A DNA stretch of 64,000 nt from Artemia franciscana (taxonomy: Eukaryota > Arthropoda > Branchiopoda > Anostraca > Artemiidae), in contig NC_088866.1 in NCBI RefSeq assembly GCF_032884065.1, positions 48,023,490 through 48,087,489 of the forward strand, written 5' to 3'. Of the stretch, positions 34,405 through 45,706 are shown piece by piece (position 1 is the first letter of the stretch; each line of letters opens with the position of its first letter). The position numbers and the translations under genes were made by a program. The notes under the pieces were generated by a model. It saw only the letters and a program-made list of their open reading frames with translations, did no database searches and was not told where the DNA came from.

Positions 34405-34510
34405 AAGGTTCCTGCGTCGGCCCTGCAGTGCATTCCTGCAGCGCGATTCGATCTCTGGGTCCCGTATTAGCAAGCTAAGGTCAAATCCACTGCGCCACGA
34501 CAGGACGCAC
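34405..34510 (-). repeat. tRNA-derived SINE-like sequence
   Basis: The minus strand reads GTCCTGTCGTGGCGCAGTGG. Its TGGCGCAGTGG matches the RNA polymerase III A-box consensus at every position. AGATCGAATCG, about 35 bases later, approximates the B box. The spacing fits a tRNA, but no full cloverleaf was found, so it is more likely a SINE head than a functional tRNA gene. Confidence 0.6.
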
Positions 34511-35689
34511 AACAATCAACTTAATAATTAATTCAACTTAAATTTTGAATTTCCTGCTTGACTTTGTAATTTCTATGTGAACATGGAAAACAACGGGACT
34601 TTTTATCTGTCGTCAGATATAAAACGGCATGATTCCTTGTTCTATCGACAGAGATGCTAATTCACACATGGCTTAGTTCTTAAGAACATATTTCATTCAA
34701 TAAACATAGGTTATGCTGAACTAATATCCAGCGATCTCTCTCAATTAGGTTTTCAATCGAAAATATGAAGTACATTGGAAGGAAGAAAAGAAAAAAAGTC
34801 TTAAGACAGTCGTAAATAAAGCTAATATGCTAATATATAAACAGCCACAGCCGCCACTTGAATTAGAGAAAAGCAAAGGAAATTGAAAATGCCTATTAAA
34901 GTAGATCCACAGATAGCTTAGCAGCACAGAATGGGGAAGAAAAGGCCCATTTAGCTTCTTAAAACCGTTGGCCATTTAAACCATAATCTATTATGCAGTG
35001 ATTCGTTTATATTTGGAGCCTAAAAAAACCTGTATTTGGTATTAAACTTTAGCTCAGAGTGCTGATAATTCCTCTTTTAAGGAGGAGTCACTAGTGGCAG
35101 CAATTCAAAAAATCTTGAGGGAGGCACGAAGGATCTTTTATATTTATTTGAATGAATATATAAAGATATTATTTACAATCCAGGCAGAGGAGGACATTTT
35201 ATAATAGTATTTTAGCGTAAAAAAGTATTTTTCAAAACCTAGGGGGGAGGGTATCTTTTTTCTTTCATTAATTTTTTAATGAAGAAAAAAAAATGTGTCT
35301 TCCAAAACCCAGGGTTTCGGCATTTTTCTTTTTTTTCAAACAAAATGCAAAACATCATATTTTTCAAGATACAGGGAGGATCACTAATTTATTTTTCAAC
35401 AAAATAAAAAAGGGGCCCTCATTTTTTAATTAGAAATTCCCAAATTTCCCCCACCCCGAATTGGTTTTCCTTGAAATAGAGCTAACTATATTAATATTGC
35501 CTAGTATCCTAGAAGTGCTGTGTACGGAATCTTTTGGAGAGTTTTTTTTAATTAGTTAATTAATTTATTTGGAAGGTGTTAGTTAATTTACGATAGTTAG
35601 AGTTATTTAAAACGTTCTAATTAATTAAGATTGAGTTTCTTGGTTTCGCTGTATTTGTTGTTACCTCATTTCCTTTTTCAATATTTCAG
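34511..35689. other. NHEJ1 intron 3, 3' part
   Basis: No gene seen. 35200-35460 holds loosely repeated phrases like TTTTTCAAAACCTAGGGGGG. The intron ends in ATATTTCAG at 35681-35689. Confidence 0.45.
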
Positions 35690-35834
35690 AACAGCTTGAA
35701 ACAAAGCCTTTCGAAGAATCCAAATTTGGTGAGTCGTTGAGTGGCATTCATCGGGTTGGACTGCAATCACCCTCGGATATTTTCTCAAAATCAAGTCCGA
35801 ATATATTTTGCAAGATATCACGTCTGATTGTTGA
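35690..35834 (+). CDS. NHEJ1: NHEJ1/XLF exon 4 (residues 164-211)
   Basis: 145 nt. Its first two bases complete the Lys codon begun in exon 3, giving SRKQLETKPFEESKFGESL, which parallels the xLKTEPFEExxF segment after the XLF coiled coil. The rest (HRVGLQSPSDIFSKSSPN) is a low-conservation, probably disordered linker. The donor GTAAGT at 35835 is perfect, and two bases carry over to exon 5. In vertebrates the C-terminal region is a phosphorylated flexible tail. Confidence 0.9.
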
Positions 35835-35840
35835 GTAAGT

Positions 35841-37272
35841 TTTTCCTTTTTTTTTCATGTAAAGGTCGAAAACTAAATTAATCATATTTTTAAAAATTTG
35901 GATGTTTGCCTTGTTTATGTGTTTTTACTATAAAACGACAACAAAATTTTGGAATTATGTAAAGAAAATATATACTCTAGCAATGTTTTCCTCCGATTAC
36001 TTAAAAATCAGGCAAAGAAATGGCTCTCCTCCCTCAAACCCAGATTCTGCCCTTACGAAACTTGCGAAGCTTTCTGTATTTGTGTTTCTTGGCTATCACT
36101 TTGTAGACTTTTACCGTCTTATACGTCAAACCCCACTAAAAATTGAATCTTTTTATGCAGTTGTTAATGGTTAAGCAGCCTATATGAAAGTTTTGAAAAT
36201 CGAAAATATTAGGAAACACCAAAATTATTCAAATTCATAAAACATATGGTTGGGTAAAACGTGTATAGTTACGTTTAAAGCCAATTAATAAAGCCTTTCT
36301 CCTGGCTTTTGTTCGTACAAAAGTGCCTTTGCTATCATCATACAGCATTTCTTAAGTCAGCCTTCCCCCAATAGTGAGCAGGGATTTTGTTGCGGATCTA
36401 TCGTAGCTTATAGAAAATCAGGTAGTTTCTCACTCAACAAAGGGTGGAGAAAGATCTTTCTCTTATACAACTTTTACATTTTGTAATTCATTGTAAGGCA
36501 TAGTGGGCATTGGGTAACCTCATCAGGGTTGCGGCAAAAGCATCCAGAACACTCCCAAGTACCAGTGGCAGACTTGAACTTGTCATAGGGGAAAGTGACG
36601 AAAATAGGGGGAGATCCTCCTCTCCTTGAATTGGGTGCAGCTTTCATTTGCATATATACAAAACGTTAAGAGAGAAAGAAACTGAAAAATATCGTCAAAC
36701 TTCGTCCATATTAATCGATTGATAAAAAAATCATTAAAAGTCATTAAACTGTTCTAAGTCATTAAATTAAGGATAGGAATTAAAATAAAGTAGGTGGTTG
36801 GCATCAAGCCATGGGTAATTGTAGAAAAAGCCAAGACAAATAGTCCGATTGAGTGAGAGGCAAATCTGGCATAAGTCCTTATTAGGATTACATAAAAATG
36901 AAGTCAGTGCGTTTGTTATAAAATAAGTGTATCTACCATCCGTTCATGCGTCATTCCTTGGGCAAAACTAAGGTAGATAGTCATAGAACTAAGATAGTTA
37001 TAGAACTTATAGTTTAATGACTTTTAATGAAAAATTGACAAATTACGTCATTATTCGTTCTTGGCGCAAGTTTTCCTCAGATCATTTTTTGACCTATTTT
37101 GATACAAAAGTTAAAAGGAGCAAACAAAATTTGATAATTTCGGACTGTAGATTTGGGTGTCTAAATTTTTGATTGGTAGAATATAAAAAAAAAAAAAAAT
37201 TCGTTATCATTTGTTAATCACTTAATAATTGCTATTTAAAAAATTTAATTCTCCTCTCATGGCATTTAAAAT
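35841..37272. other. NHEJ1 intron 4, 5' part; RepD copy near its middle
   Basis: No exon seen. About 36790-36900 is a dispersed repeat (RepD: AATTGTAGAAAAAGCCAAGA, GTGAGAGGCAAATCTGGCAT). It recurs at 51350-51460 (+), 59770-59890 (-) and partly at 46390-46440 (-). An A-run at 37188-37200 lies 70 bp before the FG/RanBD gene. Confidence 0.5.
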
Positions 37273-39585
37273 ATGGACTTTGAAGGAACTCAAATTTTGA
37301 AGGAGGTGAAAGGCGATGCGACTGACCTTTGTAAAGAATCAGTAGCTACTGCAGAAGCTCAAAATGCCGTTGAACAGGATACAAATACTCTTGACCAGCA
37401 AATAGCATTACTGTCTTTTGGTTCTGCGAAACCAGATGCAGTGACAACATCCACTTCAACTATTCTTAGTTCTCCGAAATTTAACTTTGGTCTTCCAACT
37501 ACTCCTACAACTACAGGCGATGCGACTGACCTTTTTAAAGAATCAGTAGCTACTGCAGGAGCTCAAAATGCCTTTGAACAGAATACAAATACTCTTGACC
37601 AGCAAATAGCATTACTGTCTTTTGGTACTGCGAAACCAGATGCAGTGACAACATCCACTTCAACTATTCTTAGTTCTCCGAAATTTAACTTTGGTCTTCC
37701 AACTACTCCTACAACTACAGGCGATGCGACTGACCTTTTTAAAGAATCAGTAGCTACTGCAGGAGCTCAAAATGCCGTTGAACAGGATATAAATACTCTT
37801 GACCAGCAAATAGCATTACTGTCTTTTGGTACTGCGAAACCAGATGCAGTGACAACATCCACTTCAACTATTCTTAGTTCTCCGAAATTTAACTTTGGTC
37901 TTCCAACTACTCCTACAACTACAGGCGATGCGACTGACCTTTTTAAAGAATCAGTAGCTACTGCAGGAGCTCAAAATGCCGTTGAACAGGATATAAATAC
38001 TCTTGACCAGCAAATAGCATTACTGTCTTTTGGTACTGTGAAACCAGATGCAGTGACAACATCCATTTCAACTTTTCTTAGTTCTCCAAAATTTAACTTT
38101 GGTCTTCCAACTACTCCTGCACCTACAGGTGGATTTTCTTTTAACGCCCCAGACGTTTCGAATTTGAAAATTCGCTCTGTTGCTGGAGCAGGAGAGAAAA
38201 GAGAAGAATCCAGGCCAGCTTGTCAGTTTTCTTTTAGTTCCAAAATCATGGAAGGCGTCAAACCGGCGATAATTCAACCCTCTAAGCTATTTGCATTTGG
38301 AACACCTACTGGTGCTGAAACTGGGGAGCAAAACAAGCCTGTGACTTCTGTTTCTGGAACAAGCTCTGCTTGTTCCATTAGTTCCATTAGAAGGTTCCAG
38401 GTTCCATTAGAACCTGGGACTGCCAAGTATGGCACCAGGACCCCAGTTAACTTGACAATTACGCCTATAACTAAGACGACAAGCGCTCTTGAGCTCGATA
38501 AAGGAACCAAGCCTATATCCTCTGCAATTGGAGCAAGTTCAGCTGGTAGTTTTCAGGTTGGAACCACTGCTACTCCGGTAGTAGTCCACTGCTACTGCTC
38601 CAGTTTTTTCCGGTCCACTGCTACTGCTACTTCAACCACAGCTCCTACAAAACCAACGGGATCATTAATACAACCAAAGTTCACAATTGGCAGCTCACAA
38701 TTAACTCCGAAACTCTCAGAAATTTTAACTGAAGAAAAGAAGAAAGAGGAGATAGCGAAGCCTAATATATCTGCTGGATTTACATTTGGTAGTCCCAAGC
38801 TAAGAAAACTGAAACCAGAAGACAAAACCGAACTGAAATCAGACAATGGAAAGAAGAAGAGGGAAGAATTAACATTAAAAAGCATATTAAAACGAAAAGA
38901 TACCTCTAAACCCGAAGAATCAACGGGTATGCTGTTTAGCAGTTTTACTGGTAGCAGAGAAGCAACGTATTTTAAGAAAACTGTCAACTTCAAAGGATTT
39001 CCTGTGAAGGATACTCCTGTGTTTGGTGTACCTAAAAAAGAACCCACGCCGTTAGCTGCATTCCCTGGCTCGATGGAAAAGAAGGTAGAAGCACCCGAAG
39101 AGGAGGTATCCGAAGAATTTTTCCCTAATGCTGAATTTAAGCCAGTGATTCCACTTCCAGACTTGGTGGAGGTCAAAACAGGAGAGGAAGAAGAAACAGA
39201 GCTTTTTTGTAACCAAGGAATTCTATATTGCTTCGATGCAGATTCCAAAGAATGGAAAGTAAAGGGCCGAGGCAATTTCAAAGTTTTAAGACACAAGAAA
39301 ACTGGCAAGGTGAGGTTCCTCATGAGGAACCATGAACTAATATTAAAAATCTGCTGTAACCACTTGATTACACCAGAGCTTGATTTAATGCCAATGAAGA
39401 ATTCTGACAAAGCTTTCACATGGTATGCCCAGGACTATTCCGAAGGGGAATTGAAGAAAGAAATACTTGCGTTGAAATTCAAGCTGGCTGACACAGCTAA
39501 GAAACTCAAACAGATTGTGGATTTAGTCAAAGAAGAATTGGCAAAACCAATACCTTTTTCACTGTTGAAAAAGATTAGTCGGTAG
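37273..39585 (+). CDS. FG-repeat protein with C-terminal Ran-binding domain, nested intronless gene
   Basis: An uninterrupted 770-aa frame in NHEJ1 intron 4, same strand. Residues 14-285 are four 68-aa repeats, each with ALLSFG and KFNFGLP, i.e. FG and FxFG nucleoporin motifs. More FG motifs follow (FSFNAP, FAFGTPTG, FTFGSPK). Residues about 640-750 form a Ran-binding domain: LFCNQGILYCFDADSKEWKV, GRGNFKVLRHKKTGKVRFLM, CCNHLITPELDL, FTWYAQDYSEGE. This is closest in pattern to RanBP2/Nup358 domains (xWKxRGxGxxKxLxH), less to Nup50. It would bind RanGTP and transport receptors. Lack of introns and the nested position suggest a retrogene. No zinc fingers or TPR domain are present. AATAAA lies at 39648. 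Full coding integrity argues for function. Confidence 0.88.
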   Translation: MDFEGTQILKEVKGDATDLCKESVATAEAQNAVEQDTNTLDQQIALLSFGSAKPDAVTTSTSTILSSPKFNFGLPTTPTTTGDATDLFKESVATAGAQNAFEQNTNTLDQQIALLSFGTAKPDAVTTSTSTILSSPKFNFGLPTTPTTTGDATDLFKESVATAGAQNAVEQDINTLDQQIALLSFGTAKPDAVTTSTSTILSSPKFNFGLPTTPTTTGDATDLFKESVATAGAQNAVEQDINTLDQQIALLSFGTVKPDAVTTSISTFLSSPKFNFGLPTTPAPTGGFSFNAPDVSNLKIRSVAGAGEKREESRPACQFSFSSKIMEGVKPAIIQPSKLFAFGTPTGAETGEQNKPVTSVSGTSSACSISSIRRFQVPLEPGTAKYGTRTPVNLTITPITKTTSALELDKGTKPISSAIGASSAGSFQVGTTATPVVVHCYCSSFFRSTATATSTTAPTKPTGSLIQPKFTIGSSQLTPKLSEILTEEKKKEEIAKPNISAGFTFGSPKLRKLKPEDKTELKSDNGKKKREELTLKSILKRKDTSKPEESTGMLFSSFTGSREATYFKKTVNFKGFPVKDTPVFGVPKKEPTPLAAFPGSMEKKVEAPEEEVSEEFFPNAEFKPVIPLPDLVEVKTGEEEETELFCNQGILYCFDADSKEWKVKGRGNFKVLRHKKTGKVRFLMRNHELILKICCNHLITPELDLMPMKNSDKAFTWYAQDYSEGELKKEILALKFKLADTAKKLKQIVDLVKEELAKPIPFSLLKKISR
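37312..38127 (+). repeat. Four tandem 204-bp units within the FG/RanBD gene
   Basis: Units begin GGCGATGCGACTGACC at 37312, 37516, 37720 and 37924: exactly 204 bp apart, in frame (68 codons). Units 2 to 4 differ by only a handful of bases; unit 1 differs slightly more. The sequence then diverges after GCACCTACAGGTGG. Confidence 0.97.
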
Positions 39586-39647
39586 AAAAATTGGTTCAAA
39601 GTCTTTTCAGTATGCACCAACAAAAAAAAATGATTTATAACTTTTAG

Positions 39648-39653
39648 AATAAA
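39648..39653 (+). promoter_or_regulatory. Polyadenylation signal of the FG/RanBD gene
   Basis: AATAAA 63 bp after the stop codon. It lies inside an NHEJ1 intron and could also cause premature polyadenylation of NHEJ1 if used. Confidence 0.55.
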
Positions 39654-39659
39654 TATGAC

Positions 39660-42015
39660 AGTATTTCAAAAAACTAGTACAACTATTTTATCAATCTTTG
39701 ACACCCACCCATGGGATATCTTATAGCATCCCCCCTCCATATGCCAGTAAAATCCCTAAGAATATACTTAGCAATTGAGAGAAGGATTTCGAATCCATGC
39801 TTAAAGCAATGCCATAGTCAAAGCGAAAATGCTTAGTTGACTGAATCATAACCAAGCACAACCATAGTCAAACCTGTTTAACAAAAAGCTCATAGATAAT
39901 GTCTTTCCTCTTGATTTTAACGTAAAACTAAATACACTAAAACTAAAATGGCAAGAATTCGGTTGAAAAACATCAACATTAATTTGTGTATATGAACACT
40001 AGTTTGTGTACATCAACACTAATTTGTGTATATGAAAGCTAGTTTGTTCTCAAGGATTATATAATATATAATATAGGATTATATAATAGGATTATATAAT
40101 ATATATAATCAAGGATTATATAATATAATATATATAATATATGTCTTTGCATCTTCTAAAATTTCGTTTATCTTTCTTCTTAAATTTTTGTTCTGATTGG
40201 TGAATCACAAAAATAATGCTCGAAAGGTAATCCTCGTTCAACTCTACAAATTTCACCATTATCTGTAATTGTGACTATAATTTTGCTCGAGCACAAAGCG
40301 AATGGCCTTTATTTGAGAAGCAATTAAGCCATTGCGAAGTCAATTTAATAACGTCCATAAAATGAACAGTGGCCTAGGTGCCGCCAAGAAAAGTCAGGGT
40401 TGATGCCCCACTGTTCTTTAGTAAAAAGGGAGACATTTAAAAGATGTGTGAAAATAGGAAAAAGAAAAATGCTCTCACTTAAGTACTGATGAAAGAAAAA
40501 TTTATGGCAGCGTTTGCACCGCCCCTTCTCACATCGGCGAAACCCTTGAGCAGTAGTAAAAGTTCAAAAAAATTTATTGCTGGCGTTAACTTTAGATCAC
40601 TTATCTTTTGGCCGAAAAAGTGTCACGAACTTTTTGAGGGCTTTCATGTTTCCACGAGAATGGAGAAAGGTCTATTCGATTGTTCGTCATCAAAAATAGC
40701 TTTTGTCATCTTTTGGTAAAGATCCTTATTTTTGTTTTGCAGAAATGTTTATTTTGCGAAGCGAAAGGATCAGGTACACAGGTATATATATAAATATGCT
40801 TATAAATAATGGTATTCCAACAGCAAAAAAAAGATATCAGCAGAAAATTTGGAAACACATTACATCTAGGATATTACAGTTGTCAGCTACCAGTTGTAGA
40901 AAATTGTACTTCAAATCTGGGCCCGACAATATTCATCAAGAAACAGAACCATCTGGTAATTAAATTCAGTTTCCAGCTCCAAATTCCGTAACAAAACTTA
41001 TTACCACCAATTCAGAAACTTTATATATATGCATTTCTCATAGCAACGTCTTTATAGTTATTTGGCAAGAACATTAGAAACAAGTTTTAAAAACAGTCAT
41101 TGGATCGCAACATATCTTCTTTTTTCTTTCTTTTTTTCTTTCTGGAACAAAAATCTCACATTTGATTACTAAACTAACGTTTGATTGCTAGCTTTTGAGT
41201 TTGTGCAGGAAAAGAAGAAAAAATATACAAAGGTAAAGCTATACGTTGACTATCCTCGAATTTATAGATTAAAGAAAAGAATATTCCAAGGGTCGTGAAG
41301 ACACTGATTACCCAATTTGCTTCCTCTTTTTTCTAACATTCTGAACTTCACATAACAAATTTTTAACATCACATCAAAAGACATCATAAACGTTACTAAA
41401 TACAATCCTGGGCTTGGATTTGTACAGGGAAGCATGGCAAAATGCACAAAAAGACCCAAAGACAGTTACTATCCAGTAAGATTCCAACAACTTATAAGTT
41501 CCACTCTTATGTACTGCGATAGCATAAACGACAAAGTAGCAGCACATTCACTGCTATATGCAAACCCAGTGGAACACTAAATAATATCCAAAAGAAAAGG
41601 GTTTATTACGCATATGAAGGGGGTTGGCCCCTCCTCAATACTTTGCTCTTTACATTAAATTGTTTTAGTACCTTTAAAAAACCTTCTTATTGTTCTAATT
41701 GAACGACCCTTGTGTTTCAGGAGTTATTTTTAAAGGATTGGGTCAAAATTCAAAGTACATCGTAAAGAGAGAGGTGTTGAGGAGGGGGCAACCTCTTTCG
41801 TATATGTAATAATTTTGTTTTCGCTTTGATTCTTTTTCATCTTGAGTCTTGCACTCTCTTCAGGCAATTTCAATATTTAGATAATATTGATAATATGTTG
41901 ATATTTAGATATCAACTGCGTCAGAATGACGGAAAAACTTTTCGAACGTCAGTTAGAATCATGCTTTTTTTCTTCATTAGTATTTTCTACTGAAAAGGGT
42001 TTCAAATGTAAGCAT
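39660..42015. other. NHEJ1 intron 4, middle; short RepA fragment
   Basis: No gene supported. 40055-40140 is a TATAATATA low-complexity patch. 41595-41830 is a RepA terminal stem-loop alone (arms with CTCCTCAATACTTTGCTCTT and GAGGTGTTGAGGAGGGGGCA). The frames at 40489-40991 show no recognisable domain. Confidence 0.45.
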
Positions 42016-42019
42016 TCAT

Positions 42020-43690
42020 CAACCAGTTCGTGGTAACGAACTGTAGTAAGGAGCTACCCGGCTCAATATCAAACAAAACTCTAAAAACGGAATTTTGACA
42101 CCAAAATAGTTACATCGAAAGAATTGCATTTTTAATTTTTTTTATTTTTTTTTTTTATTTTTATTTTTATTTTTTATTTTTATTTTTTTTTTTTTTTTTT
42201 TTTTAATTTTGCATTTTAATGCTGATTTTAAATATATAACTTTCTTCAAGTTTAGTCTTACCCGTAAAAATTTACGAGCTTGAGAAAATTTGCCTTATTT
42301 TAGAAAATAGGGGGCAACACCCCTTAAAAGTGATAGAATCTTAAAGAAAATCACATCATCAGATTCAGTGTATCAGAGAATCATACAGAAGAAGTTTCAA
42401 GCTTCTATCTGTAAAAAAGTGGAATTTTGCCAAAAGATAGATGACGGATGCGTATTTATTTGATTTTTGTTGTTTTTTCTCCAGGGGTAATCTTTAAGTG
42501 ACCAAAGAAATTGAAGGGCACCTAGGCCCCCTCCCAAGCTCATTTTTTCTCAAAGTCACCGGATCAAAATTCTGAGATAACCATTTTATTCAGCATAGTC
42601 AAAAAACCTAATAACTATGTCTATGGGGACGACTTGCTCCCCCACAGTCCCCATGGGAGGGACTGCAAGTTAAAAAACTTTGACCAGTGTTTACATGTAG
42701 TAATGGTTATTGGGAAGTGTATAGACGTTTTCAGGGGGATTTCAGAGGGGATTATGTGGGGGAACTTTCCATAGGGATTCGTTATGGGGGAAGAGAATTC
42801 CCATGAAGGGGGTGCAGGACTTTCCTGCATTAAAAAAAAAGCAAAAATAAATAGGAAAAAGTTTTTTCAACTGAAAGTAAGGAGCAGCATTAAAACTTAA
42901 AACGAACAAAAATTATTACGAGTGTGAGGGGTTCACCTCCTCCTAATACATCGCTCTTTACGCTAAAGTATTTCAGTCATTTCAACTATTTATTCTACGA
43001 CCCTTTGTGATTCAGGGGTCATTCTTAAGGAAGTGGGACAAAATTCAAACTTTAGTGTAAAAAGCAAGGTATTGACGAGGGGGTGAACCCCCTCATATAC
43101 ACAGTAAAAACATACGAATATAGAAGTTCGTTACGTAAGCTAATTTTTAAGTTACGTATATTTTTACTAATAAAAACGTTCATAAAAAATTAAAAGTTTT
43201 GGTTGCCTCTTTAAGTAACCAAAAAATTGTAGGGTAATTAGGCCTCCTCTCCTGCTCCTTTTTTTCTCAAAATTGTCCGATCAAAACTACGAGAAAGCCA
43301 TTTAGCCAAAAAAACAAAACAAATTAATATGCAAATTTCGTTTTAATTATTTATGTGCGAAGAGCCAAAATCAAAACACGCATTAATTCAAAAACGTCCA
43401 GAAATTAAATAAAAAAAACATGTTTTTTTAACTGAAAGTAAGGAGCGACGTTAAAACTTAAAACGAACAGAAATTTACTCCGTATATGAAAGGGGCTATT
43501 CCCTCCTCAACAGCCCGCTCTTTAAGCTAAAGTTTTTTACTGTTTTAAAAAGTAGAGTTGAGAGAAAGAGTAAAACTTTAGCGTAAAGAGCGAGAAATTG
43601 AGGAGGGGACAGCCTCTTTCATATACGGAGTATTTTCTGTTCGTTTTAGGTTTTAATGTCGCTCCTTACTTTCAGTTAAAACAAACTTCT
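42020..43690 (+). repeat. RepA copy 5, with two terminal stem-loops
   Basis: Starts GTTCGTGGTAACGAACTGTA, then the RepA body with a T-rich insertion at 42133-42205. One pair of inverted arms lies at about 42860-42970 and 43040-43100, and a second at about 43430-43530 and 43570-43690. The longest copy with copy 6, so it is probably closest to the complete element. Confidence 0.8.
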
Positions 43691-44840
43691 TTTTTTTTTT
43701 ATTTAATCTACGATCATAGGCTCAAGATCATCGGGATAAAAACTCAATAGATCACTTGTATGCTTCGTGATTTCTCAGCCGTGATTTGCGTGATGATAGA
43801 GTGCACCTTATGCTTTGACAATGAATCACATCTTTTCTGAAGAAGTCCTTCTTCAGAAAGAAAAAAATAGCTCAGTGATAATTTATTGCCCCCCTATAAT
43901 ATTGCGCCCCTATGCCCATACCTAGTGTGCCTATCGCTAAATCCTGGCCTGGCCTTGGCTATTCTACTTTTAACATCTTCACTGCACCCACCTTCTTTGC
44001 TAATGATACTACCTAGTTAGGAGAGGTTACCCGATTCTTGTTACATCGATTCTTGTTACGCAACATCACTTTTTCACCTTCGTCAATTACTAGTAATAGC
44101 TATCTGGTCTTGTGAACAATAATTTTCAAACCTATTCTTGTACCCTGAACTCGAAAAACCTCTAAAGTTCGTTCTTTTTGGTTGTTTCAAAACTATGAAG
44201 TTCACTATGCTTACATCAGTATTTCCATTCATGTTAAACTGTAAAAATACACAAGCATAACTAATTATTTTAATTTTTGACAACGCCTGTCATCCATAAA
44301 AATTCAAATGCAAACAATCTCTTAAAACTAAAAAACAACCGCATTTTTAAAGGAAAAATACATCTTTTTACGCTGATTGGGGCAATATTTTTTATCTTTT
44401 TTTCCCTGACTTTCCACCCACGTTTCTAATTTTTAGATTTGCCGCGCGCCCGCTACTACCAAGAACTGCTTAACTGCTTGAAGAGTTTATTTTTTCATTA
44501 AAAATTGAGTTCCCATTTTTTCCATATTGTTGAAGATATATATGATCGAGTCAACATAAATTACAGTCGAATGAATGACAGTCAACAATTGACTGTCCTT
44601 TTTGCTTTAAGAAACAGTAGGATGTTTGGGACTTTTAAATATATGTTATATGGAATCGAAGGTGAATTTTCCCTGTACATGATAAAATTTCCAGACTTAA
44701 ATGCAAATACAAAAAATAAATGAAATATTACCGGGGTGTAAATCTTAATATTGCCAATTTTTCTAACTTGGCATTGTGCATTGCCCTAACGCAATAGAAA
44801 CTCTGATTTCAATTAAATGGTTTAATTTTAAAAATTTTCG
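43691..44840. other. NHEJ1 intron 4, no feature seen
   Basis: No gene or repeat that I can name. Confidence 0.45.
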
Positions 44841-44844
44841 TTCC

Positions 44845-45075
44845 AGGCTGCCAGAGGACATACTGCCAAAGTTGAGCCTTTTTGACCATCTATCTAGGGC
44901 TAAAAGAAAAGCAACTTACCTCCGAACGCAGTGGGAAGAGGTCGTAAGAAAGGATTCAAAGGAAACAGAATTTCCTGGATGAATCTTTGAACAGATTGGG
45001 AAGGAGGGGGGGCGTGCGCAGCTTTGTTGGAATCAGGCCGCTCTGTCCTACAGTGAGTTGTTAGTAGTAGTAGCA
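44845..45075 (+). mobile_element. LINE 3' fragment, truncated
   Basis: The coding tail LPKLSLFDHLSRAKRKATYL, then TQWEEVVRKDSKE, matches the ORF2 end seen at 20 kb. It is followed by a non-coding stretch with TTGGGAAGGAGGGGGGGCGT and a short TAGTAGTAG tail at 45062-45073. Confidence 0.75.
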
Positions 45076-45468
45076 TTAGTTTGCTCCGGGTTTAAATATA
45101 TTAAAAGACAAACATCAAACTTAATGCATCCGGGGTTGAATAATACCAAATAGTTCTTACTGGACATTGTAGAAAATTTATCCAAGTGCTTTCTGATTCC
45201 ACTGAAAAGGCTGAGATTTAAAATGGCCTTGTTCTGGCCTTATCACATACAAAGATAATACATGTGATATTCCATTACCAGGTTCTAGTTTTAATTGTAT
45301 CGAATTTATATCACCAGGCATTGTGCAGTATTTACTTGAGTACTATGTGAAGAATCTTCTTATTCTGTCTGAAAAGGTGGTGACTTGTAAGGTAGAAATT
45401 GGATTTAGTATTACTGAATGTCGGGTTTTTAATGTTACAACAATTCTTTTTTTTTTAGTGTGCATTCT

Positions 45469-45655
45469 ATAACGTCCACCAAACCGTTATAGAAAAGGAA
45501 GCTTTTTTCTATATAACGTCCACCCAACCGCTATAGAAAAAGGAAGCTTTTTTCTATATAAGGTCTACCCAACCGCTATAGAAAAGGGAAGCTTTTTTCT
45601 ATATAAGGTCTACCCAACCGCTATAGAAAAAGGAAGCTTTTTTCTATATAGAACG
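45469..45655. repeat. 45-bp palindromic minisatellite, four units
   Basis: Units start near 45471, 45515, 45560 and 45605 (44-45 bp). Each holds CTATAGAAAAAGGAAGCTTT followed by TTTCTATA, an imperfect palindrome around AAGCTT. The array ends 50 bp before the acceptor of NHEJ1 exon 5. Confidence 0.95.
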
Positions 45656-45706
45656 GTTTCTTCTAAAAGTGTTATGCATTGGGATTTACTCATTTCTTTT
45701 TTTCAG

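Noticed and set aside
34405-34510. Functional tRNA gene
   Set aside because: A- and B-box-like motifs are present, but I could not form a full cloverleaf with acceptor stem.
38592-39419. A 275-codon frame on the minus strand
   Set aside because: It is antisense to the FG/RanBD gene, is Ser/Leu-rich because of that gene's codon use, and has no recognisable domain.
40489-40991. Three overlapping short frames in NHEJ1 intron 4
   Set aside because: No domain, no splice support, and low-complexity composition.
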